Positions 55,373 through 64,000 of a DNA stretch of 64,000 nt are shown piece by piece (within the stretch, counting starts at the first letter, position 1; every line of letters begins with the position of its first letter). This DNA is from Corallochytrium limacisporum (lineage: Eukaryota; Opisthokonta). The translations under genes and the position numbers were made by a program. The notes under the pieces were generated by a model that made no database searches, was not told where the DNA came from, and saw only the letters and a program-made list of their open reading frames with translations. The stretch lies in assembly GCA_002811645.1 (NCBI GenBank), contig PDIP01000079.1, positions 67,885-131,884 of the forward strand, read 5' to 3'.

Positions 55373-56783
55373 ATAGCTCTAATCGGCGTATGAAAAAACA
55401 AAGAAAATCACAAAAATGATTAGCATTTACTTTGAACGGTAATAGTCAATTCCCTGGTAACCCCAGAGTCTGCCAGCAGCGCAGTAGAATCACCAGTCGG
55501 ACATCCAAGTTCATCCACATATAATCAACAAAAAAACACACCAGCTGGGCTGAATTGTGCCACATTTCCATCACATCTTATCCATTCATGCATATATAAT
55601 TATATCAAGACATCCATAGCATCATCACATTCATTGTAGTCTCTCACAGTCAGCAACTCCTAAATGCTCAACACCATGTCATTTGATCATTCTACACCAT
55701 AGGGTTCATCCGGAACCATGTACCCTTCCCCCCCCCCCCTAGAAAAGTTTTGCATAACCCGCAAACAGGGTTTCCACGGAGTGATCCTGTCCCATACTGC
55801 TTGGTACTTAAGGATACAGTAATAAGGTGAAGGAAAGAAAATGGGGGTGGGGAGGCAGAGAGGGTGTACCGGGGGGGGGGGTTGGCTTTGCCCGTCCAGC
55901 TTACGGCATTGCTACCTTGGAAAGCCCGTTTCCTCCCTCTCCTTTGTGTCAGTATTATGACGGACGGTCCAATGTTTATACGCCGGGCCAGTTGGACGGT
56001 GCGGTTCCCACCCGTCTTGGCACTTTCCCTATGGAAAATGTACGAAAAATGTGGGGCCAGATGCCCCGACTCCCGTACTGAATGTACTATTCCCTTATGA
56101 ATGTATAGAAAAATTAGCGTCAACCCCCCCTTGGGAAAATAGACTCCCACCATGTGATTTTGGTGGGGAACGCCTTTGAAGTCTTTTGAAAACCAAACGG
56201 GCAATAACGCTCCGTTCCATGCAATTATTGATCCAATTGAAAATAAATAATATTGATTTATTGTAAGATTCGCGAAACACATTAGTTTTTAAATGTTAAT
56301 TTAGGAATGAAGAGGGGCCCTCCCAAAAAGGGGCCCCGGGGGGGGGAGGGGCCGAGTCCGCTTGGAAAGAGTCTGCGGATTAACCTCATACCAACCCTTA
56401 CGCAGCCCAGCCAAAGAGGGGGGGGGAGCAAGGGCGGCCGGACTGTGTAAGGAAGAAAGGGCGGGGTGGGGGGGTTGGCAGATACTGGCTTTTCCGGCCC
56501 AATGATGCCACACCAAACGGAGATGATCAGGAGACTGACGGTTTGGGTGCGTCAGCAATACCAGGCTGAAAAGAGAATACCATAAGCGACCGACCATGGG
56601 CCAGTATGAGAAAGTTGTCAAGGCCCATTATCTATCGCAAACGTATGTGAGATCTTGTAGGGAAGATGACCCAGCTGCTACCAACCGGAGAAAGCAAGTA
56701 GTCAGGAACGAGGCCGAACCGGCCTCCCTGGCAGCGGGTCATGTTTCGTTTGGTCGCTGATTGCATAACTATAGAAACAGTCA
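55373..56783. other. Spacer with A/T-rich half and C/G runs
   Basis: 55420-55680 is A/T-rich. C or G runs occur near 55729, 55870, 56338 and 56420. Open frames on both strands reflect this composition. The last 100 bp are the GNAT leader. Confidence 0.45.
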
Positions 56784-57446
56784 ATGGCTTACTTCATGAA
56801 AGCCTCCGGGCCGCGGGTGGACCGCAGCCAAATGACCTACCTTCCGGCTACTTTCACTGATAAGACAGGGGCCACGGTCGTCCTGGATTTCTATGACGCT
56901 GCTCGGGACGAGGAAATTCTGTACTTGATCTTCAAAGACATTGTTGAGGATGGTATGACCTATCCGCAAGAGACATTAGATACCATCGATGAATTCCGTG
57001 CCTACTACTGCACCCATGACGTCTTTGTGATACGCGACGGAAGTTCCAAGGGAGAAGCTATCGGAGGTTTTTATGTTAAGCCCAATTTTCCGGGACGATC
57101 TTCTCACCTCTGCAACGCCGGATTCATCGTACACAAAGCACAGAGACGACGCGGTTTGGCTCGGATCATGTGCCATGCCTATCCGAAGATAGCAGTCGAC
57201 CTCGACTATGAGGGATCGTTTTTCAATCTCGTGTACATGTGTCAGCCGTACGCTGTGCCATTCTACGAATCCATGGGCTTCAGGGTCCTATCCATCCTGC
57301 CCAAAGCAGGCCGAATGAAAGAATTCGAACAAAACGGATACTCCGACGCCGCCCAAATGTACGCGGATTTTGCTGTGGACTTCGGCACGGATTTGAAGGC
57401 AGTGGATTTTGGAGCGTGGATGAAAAGTATGCGCAGAGCATCTTGA
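56784..57446 (+). CDS. GNAT-family N-acetyltransferase
   Basis: A 220-aa acyl-CoA-dependent acetyltransferase. The acetyl-CoA loop (motif A) is GFIVHKAQRRRGLARIMC near 113-130, with the Q/RxxGxA signature, preceded by a beta strand ending in NAGF. Motif B, with LVYMCQPYAVPFYESMGFRVL near 151-171, shows the usual FYESxGF. The N-terminal YLPATFTDKTGATVVLDFYDA and IFKDIVEDGMTYPQE segments resemble fungal GNAT proteins with an extended N-terminus. The substrate is not predictable. There are no introns. It converges on the BUD22-like gene. Confidence 0.87.
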   Translation: MAYFMKASGPRVDRSQMTYLPATFTDKTGATVVLDFYDAARDEEILYLIFKDIVEDGMTYPQETLDTIDEFRAYYCTHDVFVIRDGSSKGEAIGGFYVKPNFPGRSSHLCNAGFIVHKAQRRRGLARIMCHAYPKIAVDLDYEGSFFNLVYMCQPYAVPFYESMGFRVLSILPKAGRMKEFEQNGYSDAAQMYADFAVDFGTDLKAVDFGAWMKSMRRAS

Positions 57447-57550
57447 TGTCCGTCGCCATGATTTGACACAATCAAGGATTTGCACCCTAAGCAAGTCAAC
57501 GGTGAATTCCTCAACATGGAATGATTAGACTCTTTGTAACTTATGTAGAT

Positions 57551-58549
57551 TTAATCGAACGTGATTTTGGTGCCCTGGTAAGTGGCCGAAGCCGCGGCCG
57601 CTTCCTTGGCACGCATTGCTGTCTTGGCCTGCCAAGACGGGTGCATTTGCTGAACTTTGCCCCTTACTTTCTTTTCGTCGTTGTCTTTAGCAAGCTTTGT
57701 TCCTGCCTGATCTCGACCACCGCTGCGGGTCGTGACCTTGCGGTCGGCCCGCTCTGTGCGTGCGCGCTTGGACTCCGACGCCTGCGTCGGCTTTCCCGCT
57801 TGCTGCTCACTGTCCCTAATGGTTCGCTTCATGCTCTTCCGCGCAGCAAACGCTGCTTCACCAGCATCCTCTGGCTCATTCGCGCCGCGGTTGTTATTGG
57901 TATCATCACCTGTTTGGTTTTTCGATTTCTTAGACTGTTTCACTTCCAGCTTGGGCATGTCCTGCACTGAGGTGGACGTTTTTTCTACCTGACGGTACTT
58001 TTCCAGTGCCAATTTTACCTGAGGATGCTGTGTGACTACCCTCAAGGCCCGTTCTGAGGCTGCATTTTTGTCGTTGCCCTTCTGTGCCGATGAGCTATGG
58101 ACCTTCTTGTCAGCATCTAGGATCTTCACCAAAACGCTGTCCACGGTTAGATCGTCTTTAATTGCAGACAATTCAGCCTCTGCCCGCCTAACAGCCTTCA
58201 TACGATTCTTTTTAGCTGAGTCAGGTAGCTCGTCGACGTTCTCCTTCAGCTTCTTTAGTTTGCTTGCCACTGATGCTAGATGAGCACCCCTAGCCTTCTT
58301 TAGAGACGAACGCAAGGACTTCAGCCTCTGGTGGACTTTCGCATCCTTCGATTGCTTCACTAAAGCCTCCAAATCTGCCACAGCGCTTTCATCAGTGGTC
58401 AATTCTACGGAAGAGTTTTCGGTAGGTTTTGATCCTTTGTCCTTGGATTTGCTTCGAACAGCCCTTTCAGCCAGGGCGATTTCTGGCTTGATACCGGCCT
58501 TTGCCTGGGCTTTGCTAAGCTCCCACTTCAGGTTCTTTGGCTTTGGCAT
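57551..58549 (-). CDS. BUD22/SRFBP1-like nucleolar protein
   Basis: About 332 aa from the ATG at 58549. Bud22 is needed for 40S subunit biogenesis; its animal relative SRFBP1 binds SRF. The C-terminus MHPSWQAKTAMRAKEA..YQGTKITFD matches the family's closing motif (HPSWEAS..K..F.GKKIxFD). The N-terminal half (about 65-150) is a Lys/Leu-rich coiled coil with HQRLKSLRSSLKKARGAHL. The middle is basic and low complexity (Lys, Asn, Glu, Arg), typical of nucleolar proteins. Assignment rests on the C-terminal motif and overall composition. Confidence 0.75.
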   Translation of the reverse strand: MPKPKNLKWELSKAQAKAGIKPEIALAERAVRSKSKDKGSKPTENSSVELTTDESAVADLEALVKQSKDAKVHQRLKSLRSSLKKARGAHLASVASKLKKLKENVDELPDSAKKNRMKAVRRAEAELSAIKDDLTVDSVLVKILDADKKVHSSSAQKGNDKNAASERALRVVTQHPQVKLALEKYRQVEKTSTSVQDMPKLEVKQSKKSKNQTGDDTNNNRGANEPEDAGEAAFAARKSMKRTIRDSEQQAGKPTQASESKRARTERADRKVTTRSGGRDQAGTKLAKDNDEKKVRGKVQQMHPSWQAKTAMRAKEAAAASATYQGTKITFD

Positions 58550-59248
58550 GATTACACTACCATCAACCAATACCCGGGCTGCTTCATGTCATTGTGTACG
58601 ATGTCTTCACCAGTACGTAGCACGCAATTTTAACCGTTCCAAAGGAACTCTGGATCCAAAGGTACTGAGAGTTGCAGTCCGAAATACCAGACCACATGGT
58701 TTGCTAACCAACTGATCCAAGTCACACGCTCTCCATGCACATGTATACTGACATGCAGTTTGAAATGTAAACTTTCAAAGGTCTCACATTGCAAAACGGG
58801 ACTCGAACACAAAGAGAAAACGGCCAAGCTTTCTCCACTGCCTGAAAATCGCGAAAGTGTGTGCCCCCAAGCGCGCGTGGGTGCCGCCCCGGCACACCAT
58901 AGTCCAACAAACCCAAGGGGGGCGAGGGAGCAAGACCCGCACCCCTGTCCCTGATGAATCAGGGGCCTATTTTCCGCCTGCCAAAATGGGGCGCGCGAGA
59001 GTCAGTTTTTCGGGGTCAGTTTTGGGCGCGGTAGTTTTAGCAGCGGGGGGGGGGGGGAGGGGGACAATGCCTATTTAATCAGAGTAGCCAATTTAATCGT
59101 GGGACAAGGGACTTCGCTCGCACGGCCAACGGACGAGAAGTTGACAACATTGCATGATACTATACAGTGTCGAGCCCTGTTTGAGCCCACGGGACACAGT
59201 AGGTCAAAGAGTTAAAGAAATATAATGTAGTTAGTTCGCACATGAACC
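58550..59248. other. Divergent spacer between BUD22-like and SWEET genes
   Basis: 699 bp with a G run at 59044-59057. Two leaders are expected here. No gene or clear promoter motif is supported. Confidence 0.4.
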
Positions 59249-59971
59249 ATGAACGTGTTTACTATCGCGGCCGTGGAGTACGTCTGCCAGGGATTCAGCA
59301 TGGGACTAATCTTAGCCCCGGCACCTTTGTTCATTCGAGCATTGTTTCGAAGGAGCACAACAGGAGTGGACTTGAATCCATCCTTAGCCCTAGTCGGAGG
59401 TTCTTTGTGTTGGCTATACTATGGCTTTCTTAGTGATCAGCAAGTTCTTATCCAGATCAACACAATCGCATTAATTGCTGGTGGGTTCTATGTGGCAGTG
59501 GCGCTAGCCTTCTCAGACCGAGAGGAACATTTCCTCCGCAAGTGTTTGTACACACTTGTGTTTATTGCGGTATTATTTTCAATCGTGCACTGGAGGATTG
59601 AAGAGCACCATGCAAAAGCACAATTGCTGGGGATGATTAGTGCCATGGGATCGGTTATGCTTTTCGCGGCACCCCTTGTCGACATCCGACACATGTTGGC
59701 GGCAAAAACAACTGGAAACCTTAATTTTCAGGTGTGTTTGGTAAATTTTGGCTGTACATTAATTTGGACATACTATGGGATCTTGATAGGCGACCTCAAT
59801 ATCAGCATCCCTAACGGTGTCGGTCTGCTGTTCACCAGCGTGCAACTCTCACTGTTCGGAATGTTTACTCAACGAAAGTATACTCTCGCCCAACAGCGAG
59901 ATGCAATCGGTATTCAGAAACACAAGCTGGGTCATGTCAACGGGAAAAGTAGACCTGGATACCTGCCATGA
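59249..59971 (+). CDS. SWEET sugar transporter
   Basis: A 240-aa seven-helix transporter of the MtN3/saliva (SLC50) family, expected to move mono- or disaccharides down their gradient across the plasma or an organelle membrane. Two triple-helix repeats are visible. The first has APAPLFIRALFRRSTTGVDLNPSLALVGGSLCWLYYGFL; the second has FAAPLVDIRHMLAAKTTGNLN and CTLIWTYYGILIGDLNISIPNGVGLLF. The prolines of the PQ-like motifs and the C-terminal IPNG are conserved. The C-terminal tail is short and basic. An overlapping upstream ATG at 59242 is out of frame. SWEETs are common in animals, plants and protists and rare in fungi. Confidence 0.9.
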   Translation: MNVFTIAAVEYVCQGFSMGLILAPAPLFIRALFRRSTTGVDLNPSLALVGGSLCWLYYGFLSDQQVLIQINTIALIAGGFYVAVALAFSDREEHFLRKCLYTLVFIAVLFSIVHWRIEEHHAKAQLLGMISAMGSVMLFAAPLVDIRHMLAAKTTGNLNFQVCLVNFGCTLIWTYYGILIGDLNISIPNGVGLLFTSVQLSLFGMFTQRKYTLAQQRDAIGIQKHKLGHVNGKSRPGYLP

Positions 59972-60752
59972 TTGTTCCCAATTTGAAAGTGAGACTTCAA
60001 GGCAACGGCACAAACCCGCTCTTGGACACGGACATTGCCAGCCTAATTTTAATCAATATATTTAAATTGATAGCGAATCACTTGGGAATGATTTTGCCAC
60101 ACGCTCAAACATTCTTCTCCCTCAGTCGTTTTTGGCGCGCAAGGCCTAAGGAAGCCCACTCCCCCCTACCCCCTCGCTTGCCGAGGCAGGGGAAGTGGAT
60201 TGGTGTGGACGAGGATGCCCTTGGGAAATTGGCTGTTTGAAATATTTTCTTTGTCTTCTATAGCCAAAGTATGTCATAGAGGACTGTCGTGTTTTGCTCG
60301 GCTCTAGGTACCGGGGTTGGAGAGCGCTGGGAGGAGCCATTCTAGCTGCGTCGAGGCGTTTTTTGGTGCGTGCTGCCCAAACGCAGTGCAGGATCGTGAC
60401 GGTGGAGACCATTCGCAGCGATCCAAGTGCCGGTAGGACTAGAAGTCCAGACAGAGTGTGGGCCACTGTGAGTGAAATATGAGCAGTTCAAATGTCGTAG
60501 AGAAAAGGCGGGAAGTGCTGCCGTTTTCCATCGATCCCGTTCCTGGTTGTTTTGTGGAGACCTCCAAAGTTTTTGTGGAACCAAGGGTTCATTTCTAGTT
60601 TGTTTTCTTTCGAAAGTGGCTGCACGTCATGCGTACCACTATGTGCAGGGAAGGTATTACACATGATGAAATGCTCGTTCCTCACTGGCATCACTTGTTT
60701 CCTTACGCTTCAATCACTAGAGAGGCCAACGCCAATAACACAAACCACAAAC
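59972..60752. other. Spacer between SWEET and SAP-domain genes
   Basis: 781 bp. A minus-strand frame at 60146-60466 is open but lacks an ATG at its start and has no recognisable product. A/T-rich sequence near 60040-60060 may be the SWEET 3' tail. Confidence 0.4.
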
Positions 60753-61427
60753 ATGCCCAGCCCAACAAAGAATCTGAATTCCTACACGGTCAAGGAGCTG
60801 CAGGAGATGCTCCGCGAGCAGAACTTGAGCACCTCGGGAAAGAAGAAGGAACTGATCGCACGCCTGGAGAAGGCTGAGTTGAATGCCGCCGCCGCCACTC
60901 CCTACCGTGCCGAAAAAGAGATTGAATTCGAAGACGATGATGACGACGACGAGATCGAGTTCACTTCTCCTACCGGTCTCATCGCAATCGACGACGACGA
61001 CTTCGGTGACATGAGCCCCCTGCGCAACAGCCACCGCATCGCTCAGTTGCTGGTCACTGCTGAAATTCTGCTGGTCTTCGCTTATGTCCCGGCCGCCTTC
61101 AAAAGTCTGGAGTTCCCTATGCAGCACATCGAAAAGTTCACTGACCAGACCTACGGACAGACCTGTCTCGAATACTTTACCATCCTGTTCCTGCTGCCTC
61201 TCATGGTTGGCGTCTTCATCAACCTAGACGAGTACGACGCCTCTCCTGTCTGCATCTTCGTCTTCGGTATTGCCCGAACTCTTGTCTTCTACGTGATCAA
61301 GCCCAGTGTTCTTAGCACCGTTCTGAACCCTGAGTGGTACCTGTTGGCTTCTGCAATTATGGTTTTGTGTGCTATGTGGGACAACCAGAAGGCTATTCTG
61401 GCAGGACTTCGGGGAACTGAGATTTGA
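60753..61427 (+). CDS. SAP-domain protein with C-terminal membrane segments
   Basis: About 224 aa from the ATG at 60753; an in-frame ATG at 60663 would add 30 uncharacteristic residues. Residues 7-39 are a SAP motif (YTVKELQEMLREQNLSTSGKKKELIARL), normally a DNA- or RNA-binding helix pair. Residues 50-85 are very acidic with a run of Asp. The remaining 130 residues hold about four hydrophobic segments (QLLVTAEILLVFAYVPAAF, YFTILFLLPLMVGVFI, VCIFVFGIARTLVFYVI, WYLLASAIMVLCAMW). The layout suggests tethering of nucleic acid to a membrane such as the inner nuclear membrane. The membrane part is not a family I recognise. Confidence 0.8.
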   Translation: MPSPTKNLNSYTVKELQEMLREQNLSTSGKKKELIARLEKAELNAAAATPYRAEKEIEFEDDDDDDEIEFTSPTGLIAIDDDDFGDMSPLRNSHRIAQLLVTAEILLVFAYVPAAFKSLEFPMQHIEKFTDQTYGQTCLEYFTILFLLPLMVGVFINLDEYDASPVCIFVFGIARTLVFYVIKPSVLSTVLNPEWYLLASAIMVLCAMWDNQKAILAGLRGTEI

Positions 61428-62609
61428 AGGGTGTATCTAGCATATCAACATCAATCTTTAAACCGGGAACCGTTGGAACGAGTGACCAAAACTCCCCGCT
61501 ATAGGAAAAAAGACTTTAAAAACAAAGCATTACATTTCATCAATCTGTTCGGGATTGGCACCTATACCGTATCATTACAATCACTTGACGTGTTTACCAG
61601 CTGGTCGCCCTTGCATGTTGAAACATGGTCAGAGCATTGCAATCGTCGGGCGTCCCGATTCGAAAATGGACCCCCGTCTGATTTGCGCAGCCCCACTGCT
61701 TGAACCTCTGGTACTTGCAGCAGTGCACTACATTTCCCATACACGCTGGCCGGAGTAGTACTTTCACTATTGAACTGCCTAAAATCGCCCATAAGTCTGA
61801 ACCCCCCTCCCCGCGGGGGCGCATTAGCGGCAGTGGCACGGTAACCCCCCTCCGCGGAACGCGAATGCGGTGCGCAGAGTTTGACCTCATTTCCAGCGAC
61901 TCCGCCCACCGCGCATTTTTTTTACGAAGCATGCGAGGGTATAGGCCTCAGCCCCTACACGCGTAATTGCCGACTAAACTCTTGTACAATCGTACTTTCT
62001 TCGTATAGCACATCCGCGAGGTTTTCCACAGGGGCTAACCGACAGTGAGCCTACGGGACTGGATTCCTTGCACTGTTGAAGACTTTGCTACCTGCATTTT
62101 CATGCCGTGCGCAGTCAATGGCCAGTGTGCTTTACCCAATTTGAATAGAAAAATTAGGTTAGCTTTTCGATACTGTCGAAGTTTTGCATCGGCAGACGTG
62201 AGCATTCAAATTTTCCGTAGAAATTGTAAGGAAGCACGCCTGTCTCTCCCGTCCCTAAATCACTCACCAGTGAGGCGGTCTGGCAGAATGGTCGTGCTCG
62301 TAGGCGAACGACAGGAAGGGAAAGAAAGAGGGTGAAACGGCCGGGGGGGGAGGGGGGGAAGGGACCAAGTGGAGCCAGATTGGAAGACTGTTGGTACCGC
62401 ATAGTTTGTCAACCCAGCCCTATATGGATGAAAGGTCTAATACTTTCGATGACGGAGCAAAACATTGAAGTTTCTGTTCTTCGACAAATAGTGATGGTTA
62501 GAGTGCATAATGGTATTAAACGACACACATGCATCATTGATCCATAGGATTTGGAACCCGTGGTCATGTGCGATTGATCTGCATTATTGACGTTTAAAGA
62601 ATTTCAGTG
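61428..62609. other. Spacer with a candidate small spliced gene
   Basis: 1182 bp. 61800-61860 is C/G-rich. The only structured content I can suggest is the exon pair at 62102-62547. The last 60 bp lead into the START gene, where TTTCAG directly before the ATG could be the end of a leader intron. Confidence 0.4.
62102..62547 (+). CDS. Candidate small two-exon gene, unknown product
   Basis: A coding-like segment ending at ATTAG/GTTAGC (exon to 62157) and a second after TTTGTCAACCCAG (62418-62547; WMKGLILSMTEQNIEVSVLRQIVMV) join in phase when the 260-nt intron 62158-62417 is removed. The first exon may begin at the ATG at 62102, or further upstream after CTAACCGACAG at 62045, which itself looks like a branch point plus acceptor. 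No family is recognised. Confidence 0.3.
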
Positions 62610-63521
62610 ATGTTGGGCCTGTATACTATCACGACAGTGATTCAGACTCTTGTCGATACCGATGGCGATGGAGAAGCCAACACTTTGAACAAGATCATCC
62701 TCGGTTCCATCCTTGGTCTGGCAATAATATGGTATCAGTCATCGGTAGAAAAGCCCAGTACCAGCATAAAGAGTCTTGAATTTGATGTGAAATACCAGAA
62801 TAGCGTACCTGTAAAGAAGATCGATGTGAAGGACCTTAAGAAGCCCTCTGTGAAGGAACTCAAGACTCTCTCCGCGAAAGACGACAAAGTTGTCAGGTTT
62901 GAAAGGGTCAACGCCAAGCTCGACCAGACCTGGGGTGAGCTGGTCCAGTGGTTCGATGACCCTACTTTCAATGAGTCCACGACCAAGAACGGTACGAGGG
63001 TCGCTAGCAAGCTTGTTGATGATACTGGTATTCCAATTTTGCGCGTCAAGACCTTGCTCCCTCAGTATAAGCCTGAAGAGATCATCAACATGCTATGGAA
63101 CGCTGACACAGCGACAACCAAAATCATGGAGCCTGATTTCCTGGAGCGGAACAATTTGGAACAGTCCGAGAACCTGACTATCGCACACCAGGTCATCAAG
63201 ACCCCCATGATCATTGCCAATCGTGACAACGTTTGTAGCCTTACTCGTCGTCAACAAGGCAACACTGTCGCTATGGTGTCTCGGAGCTGTGATGACATTT
63301 ACAACGGATGTCCTGCAGGATACAAAGGATGTGCTCGGGCAACCCTGATTCGCGGATGTTTTGCAGCACGCCCAGCTTCTGGTGGTGGTTCCGAAATAGT
63401 GCGCATGGTCCAGTCAGATGCCGGTGGCAGTATCCCAAAGTCGTTGGTCAGCGCTATGAGTGCCAAGTGGGTTGCACAGGTGGAGAACCTCCCCAAGGCA
63501 ATGAAAGCCAACGGGTATTAA
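62610..63521 (+). CDS. Membrane-anchored START-domain lipid-binding protein
   Basis: 303 aa from the ATG at 62610. Residues about 28-45 (IILGSILGLAIIWYQ) form one membrane anchor. A charged linker with Lys-Lys-rich repeats (VKDLKKPSVKELKTLSAKD) follows. Residues about 95-298 are a START lipid pocket: WGELVQWFDD, ILRVKTLLPQYKPEEIINMLWN, IKTPMIIANRDNVCSLTRRQQGN, GCARATLIRGCFAARP, SEIVRMVQSDAGGSIPKSLVSAMSAK. This is the beta-helix grip order with a C-terminal amphipathic lid. A short anchor plus START would suit lipid transfer at a membrane contact site. The ligand is not predictable. Confidence 0.86.
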   Translation: MLGLYTITTVIQTLVDTDGDGEANTLNKIILGSILGLAIIWYQSSVEKPSTSIKSLEFDVKYQNSVPVKKIDVKDLKKPSVKELKTLSAKDDKVVRFERVNAKLDQTWGELVQWFDDPTFNESTTKNGTRVASKLVDDTGIPILRVKTLLPQYKPEEIINMLWNADTATTKIMEPDFLERNNLEQSENLTIAHQVIKTPMIIANRDNVCSLTRRQQGNTVAMVSRSCDDIYNGCPAGYKGCARATLIRGCFAARPASGGGSEIVRMVQSDAGGSIPKSLVSAMSAKWVAQVENLPKAMKANGY

Positions 63522-63548
63522 ACTAAACGACCATGTTGAACATTACAT

Positions 63549-63773
63549 CTATACGTGTCTATCATTATCCCGGTCAGCATCTCCTAACAGACACCCTTCC
63601 TTCTTTTGTTCCAAAACCGCTCTGAACATGTCCAGCTTCCGTGCCCACCTACCGATGGTCTGGGTAGCCACCACAGTCCGAATGAAGAGCACATCACTAG
63701 GCAAAGCCAAATTGATCAATGAGTCGCTCCACAGCCCGGTCCCCCCTCCTTCGGGGAAAAAGAGAAGGGGGGG

Positions 63774-63804
<31 letters not shown>

Positions 63805-63925
63805 GGGTAACGGGGTTGCACCAGTCTCCTCCAACCGCTTCTCCAGGGTCTGCACCGGGCCCAAAAACACGACGTATGGTTGCGCAAGACTTGAAATCTG
63901 GTTGACTCGACTTTGGCATTGTTTT
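63549..63925 (-). CDS. 3' end of a spliced gene entering from the right edge
   Basis: A minus-strand exon (about 63925-63822; AQPYVVFLGPVQTLEKRLEETG) and a last exon (63748-63549; SDSLINLALPSDVLFIRTVVATQTIGRWA) join in frame when 63821-63749 is removed. This 73-nt intron is textbook: GTGCAA donor, a long CT-rich pyrimidine tract and CCCCGAAG acceptor. The first exon begins near TACTAG, and a TACTAA motif lies just before it, so more exons probably lie beyond the window. I do not recognise the protein. It is convergent with the START gene. Confidence 0.45.
63774..63801. repeat. (GA)n microsatellite
   Basis: Fourteen GA units. On the minus strand it forms the pyrimidine tract of the proposed intron 63821-63749. 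Confidence 0.9.
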
Positions 63926-64000
63926 CTAGTACATTTAGTACAGAGGCATGGATGGCTTAAGCGAGTTCAACTTTGCGAGAGAAATGGCAGTAGGCGAGTA

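Noticed and set aside
63948-64000. Plus-strand ATG opening MDGLSEFNFAREMAVGE at the window edge
   Set aside because: Only 17 codons are visible and it overlaps the better supported minus-strand spliced gene.

Overview
The window is nuclear DNA of a eukaryote, most likely a unicellular opisthokont. It carries cytosolic HSP70 ending in EEVD, polyubiquitin, eIF3m, Mediator subunit 4, listerin, SIL1, RTF2 and MTHFR. Genes sit singly on both strands with their own leaders and AATAAA-type tails; there are no operons and no ribosome binding sites. Two genes lean towards the animal side of the opisthokonts: a protein with the N-terminal layout of AIMP2, and an animal-like ATP synthase coupling factor 6. 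SWEET and START proteins fit too. A double dihydroneopterin aldolase shows that folate is made de novo, which animals do not do. An intron-poor unicellular holozoan would fit all of this, but the assignment is inference; an early-branching fungus is not excluded.

Layout. 0.7-5.2 kb: RasGEF and HSP70. 5.2-8.5 kb: little recognisable. 8.5-31.7 kb: a dense block with F6, listerin (1870 aa), SIL1, double FolB, RTF2, eIF3m, a MAPEG protein, a phage-type DNA adenine methyltransferase with one probable intron, MTHFR, MED4, an unknown gene with a frame change, and polyubiquitin broken by an assembly gap. 31.7-36.3 kb: little recognisable. 36.3-42.9 kb: a zinc transporter, endonuclease V, an AIMP2-like protein, NME6-like NDK and a 732-aa orphan. 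42.9-55 kb: a 12-kb stretch of simple repeats and G/C homopolymers with a second gap and several coding-like pieces that only make sense if spliced. 55-64 kb: a small PP1-docking protein, a GNAT acetyltransferase, a BUD22/SRFBP1-like protein, SWEET, a SAP-domain membrane protein, a START protein, and the 3' end of a spliced gene entering from the right edge.

Many neighbours are convergent, with 20 to 312 bp between stop codons, so 3' ends probably overlap or abut. Protein quality control is well represented (HSP70, SIL1, listerin, polyubiquitin), and two genes serve folate/one-carbon metabolism (FolB, MTHFR). These are scattered housekeeping genes, not a cluster.

The most unusual gene is the methyltransferase at 23.3-24.65 kb. 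It pairs a bacterial/phage-like helix-turn-helix region with a Dam-type catalytic domain and appears to carry a spliceosomal intron, as expected for a domesticated transferred gene. Its in-frame stop is removed by any of three possible introns. The 8-mer TCATACAG ends this intron and two other proposed introns. The well-conserved genes are almost all single-exon, while the unrecognised coding segments in the sparse regions look spliced.
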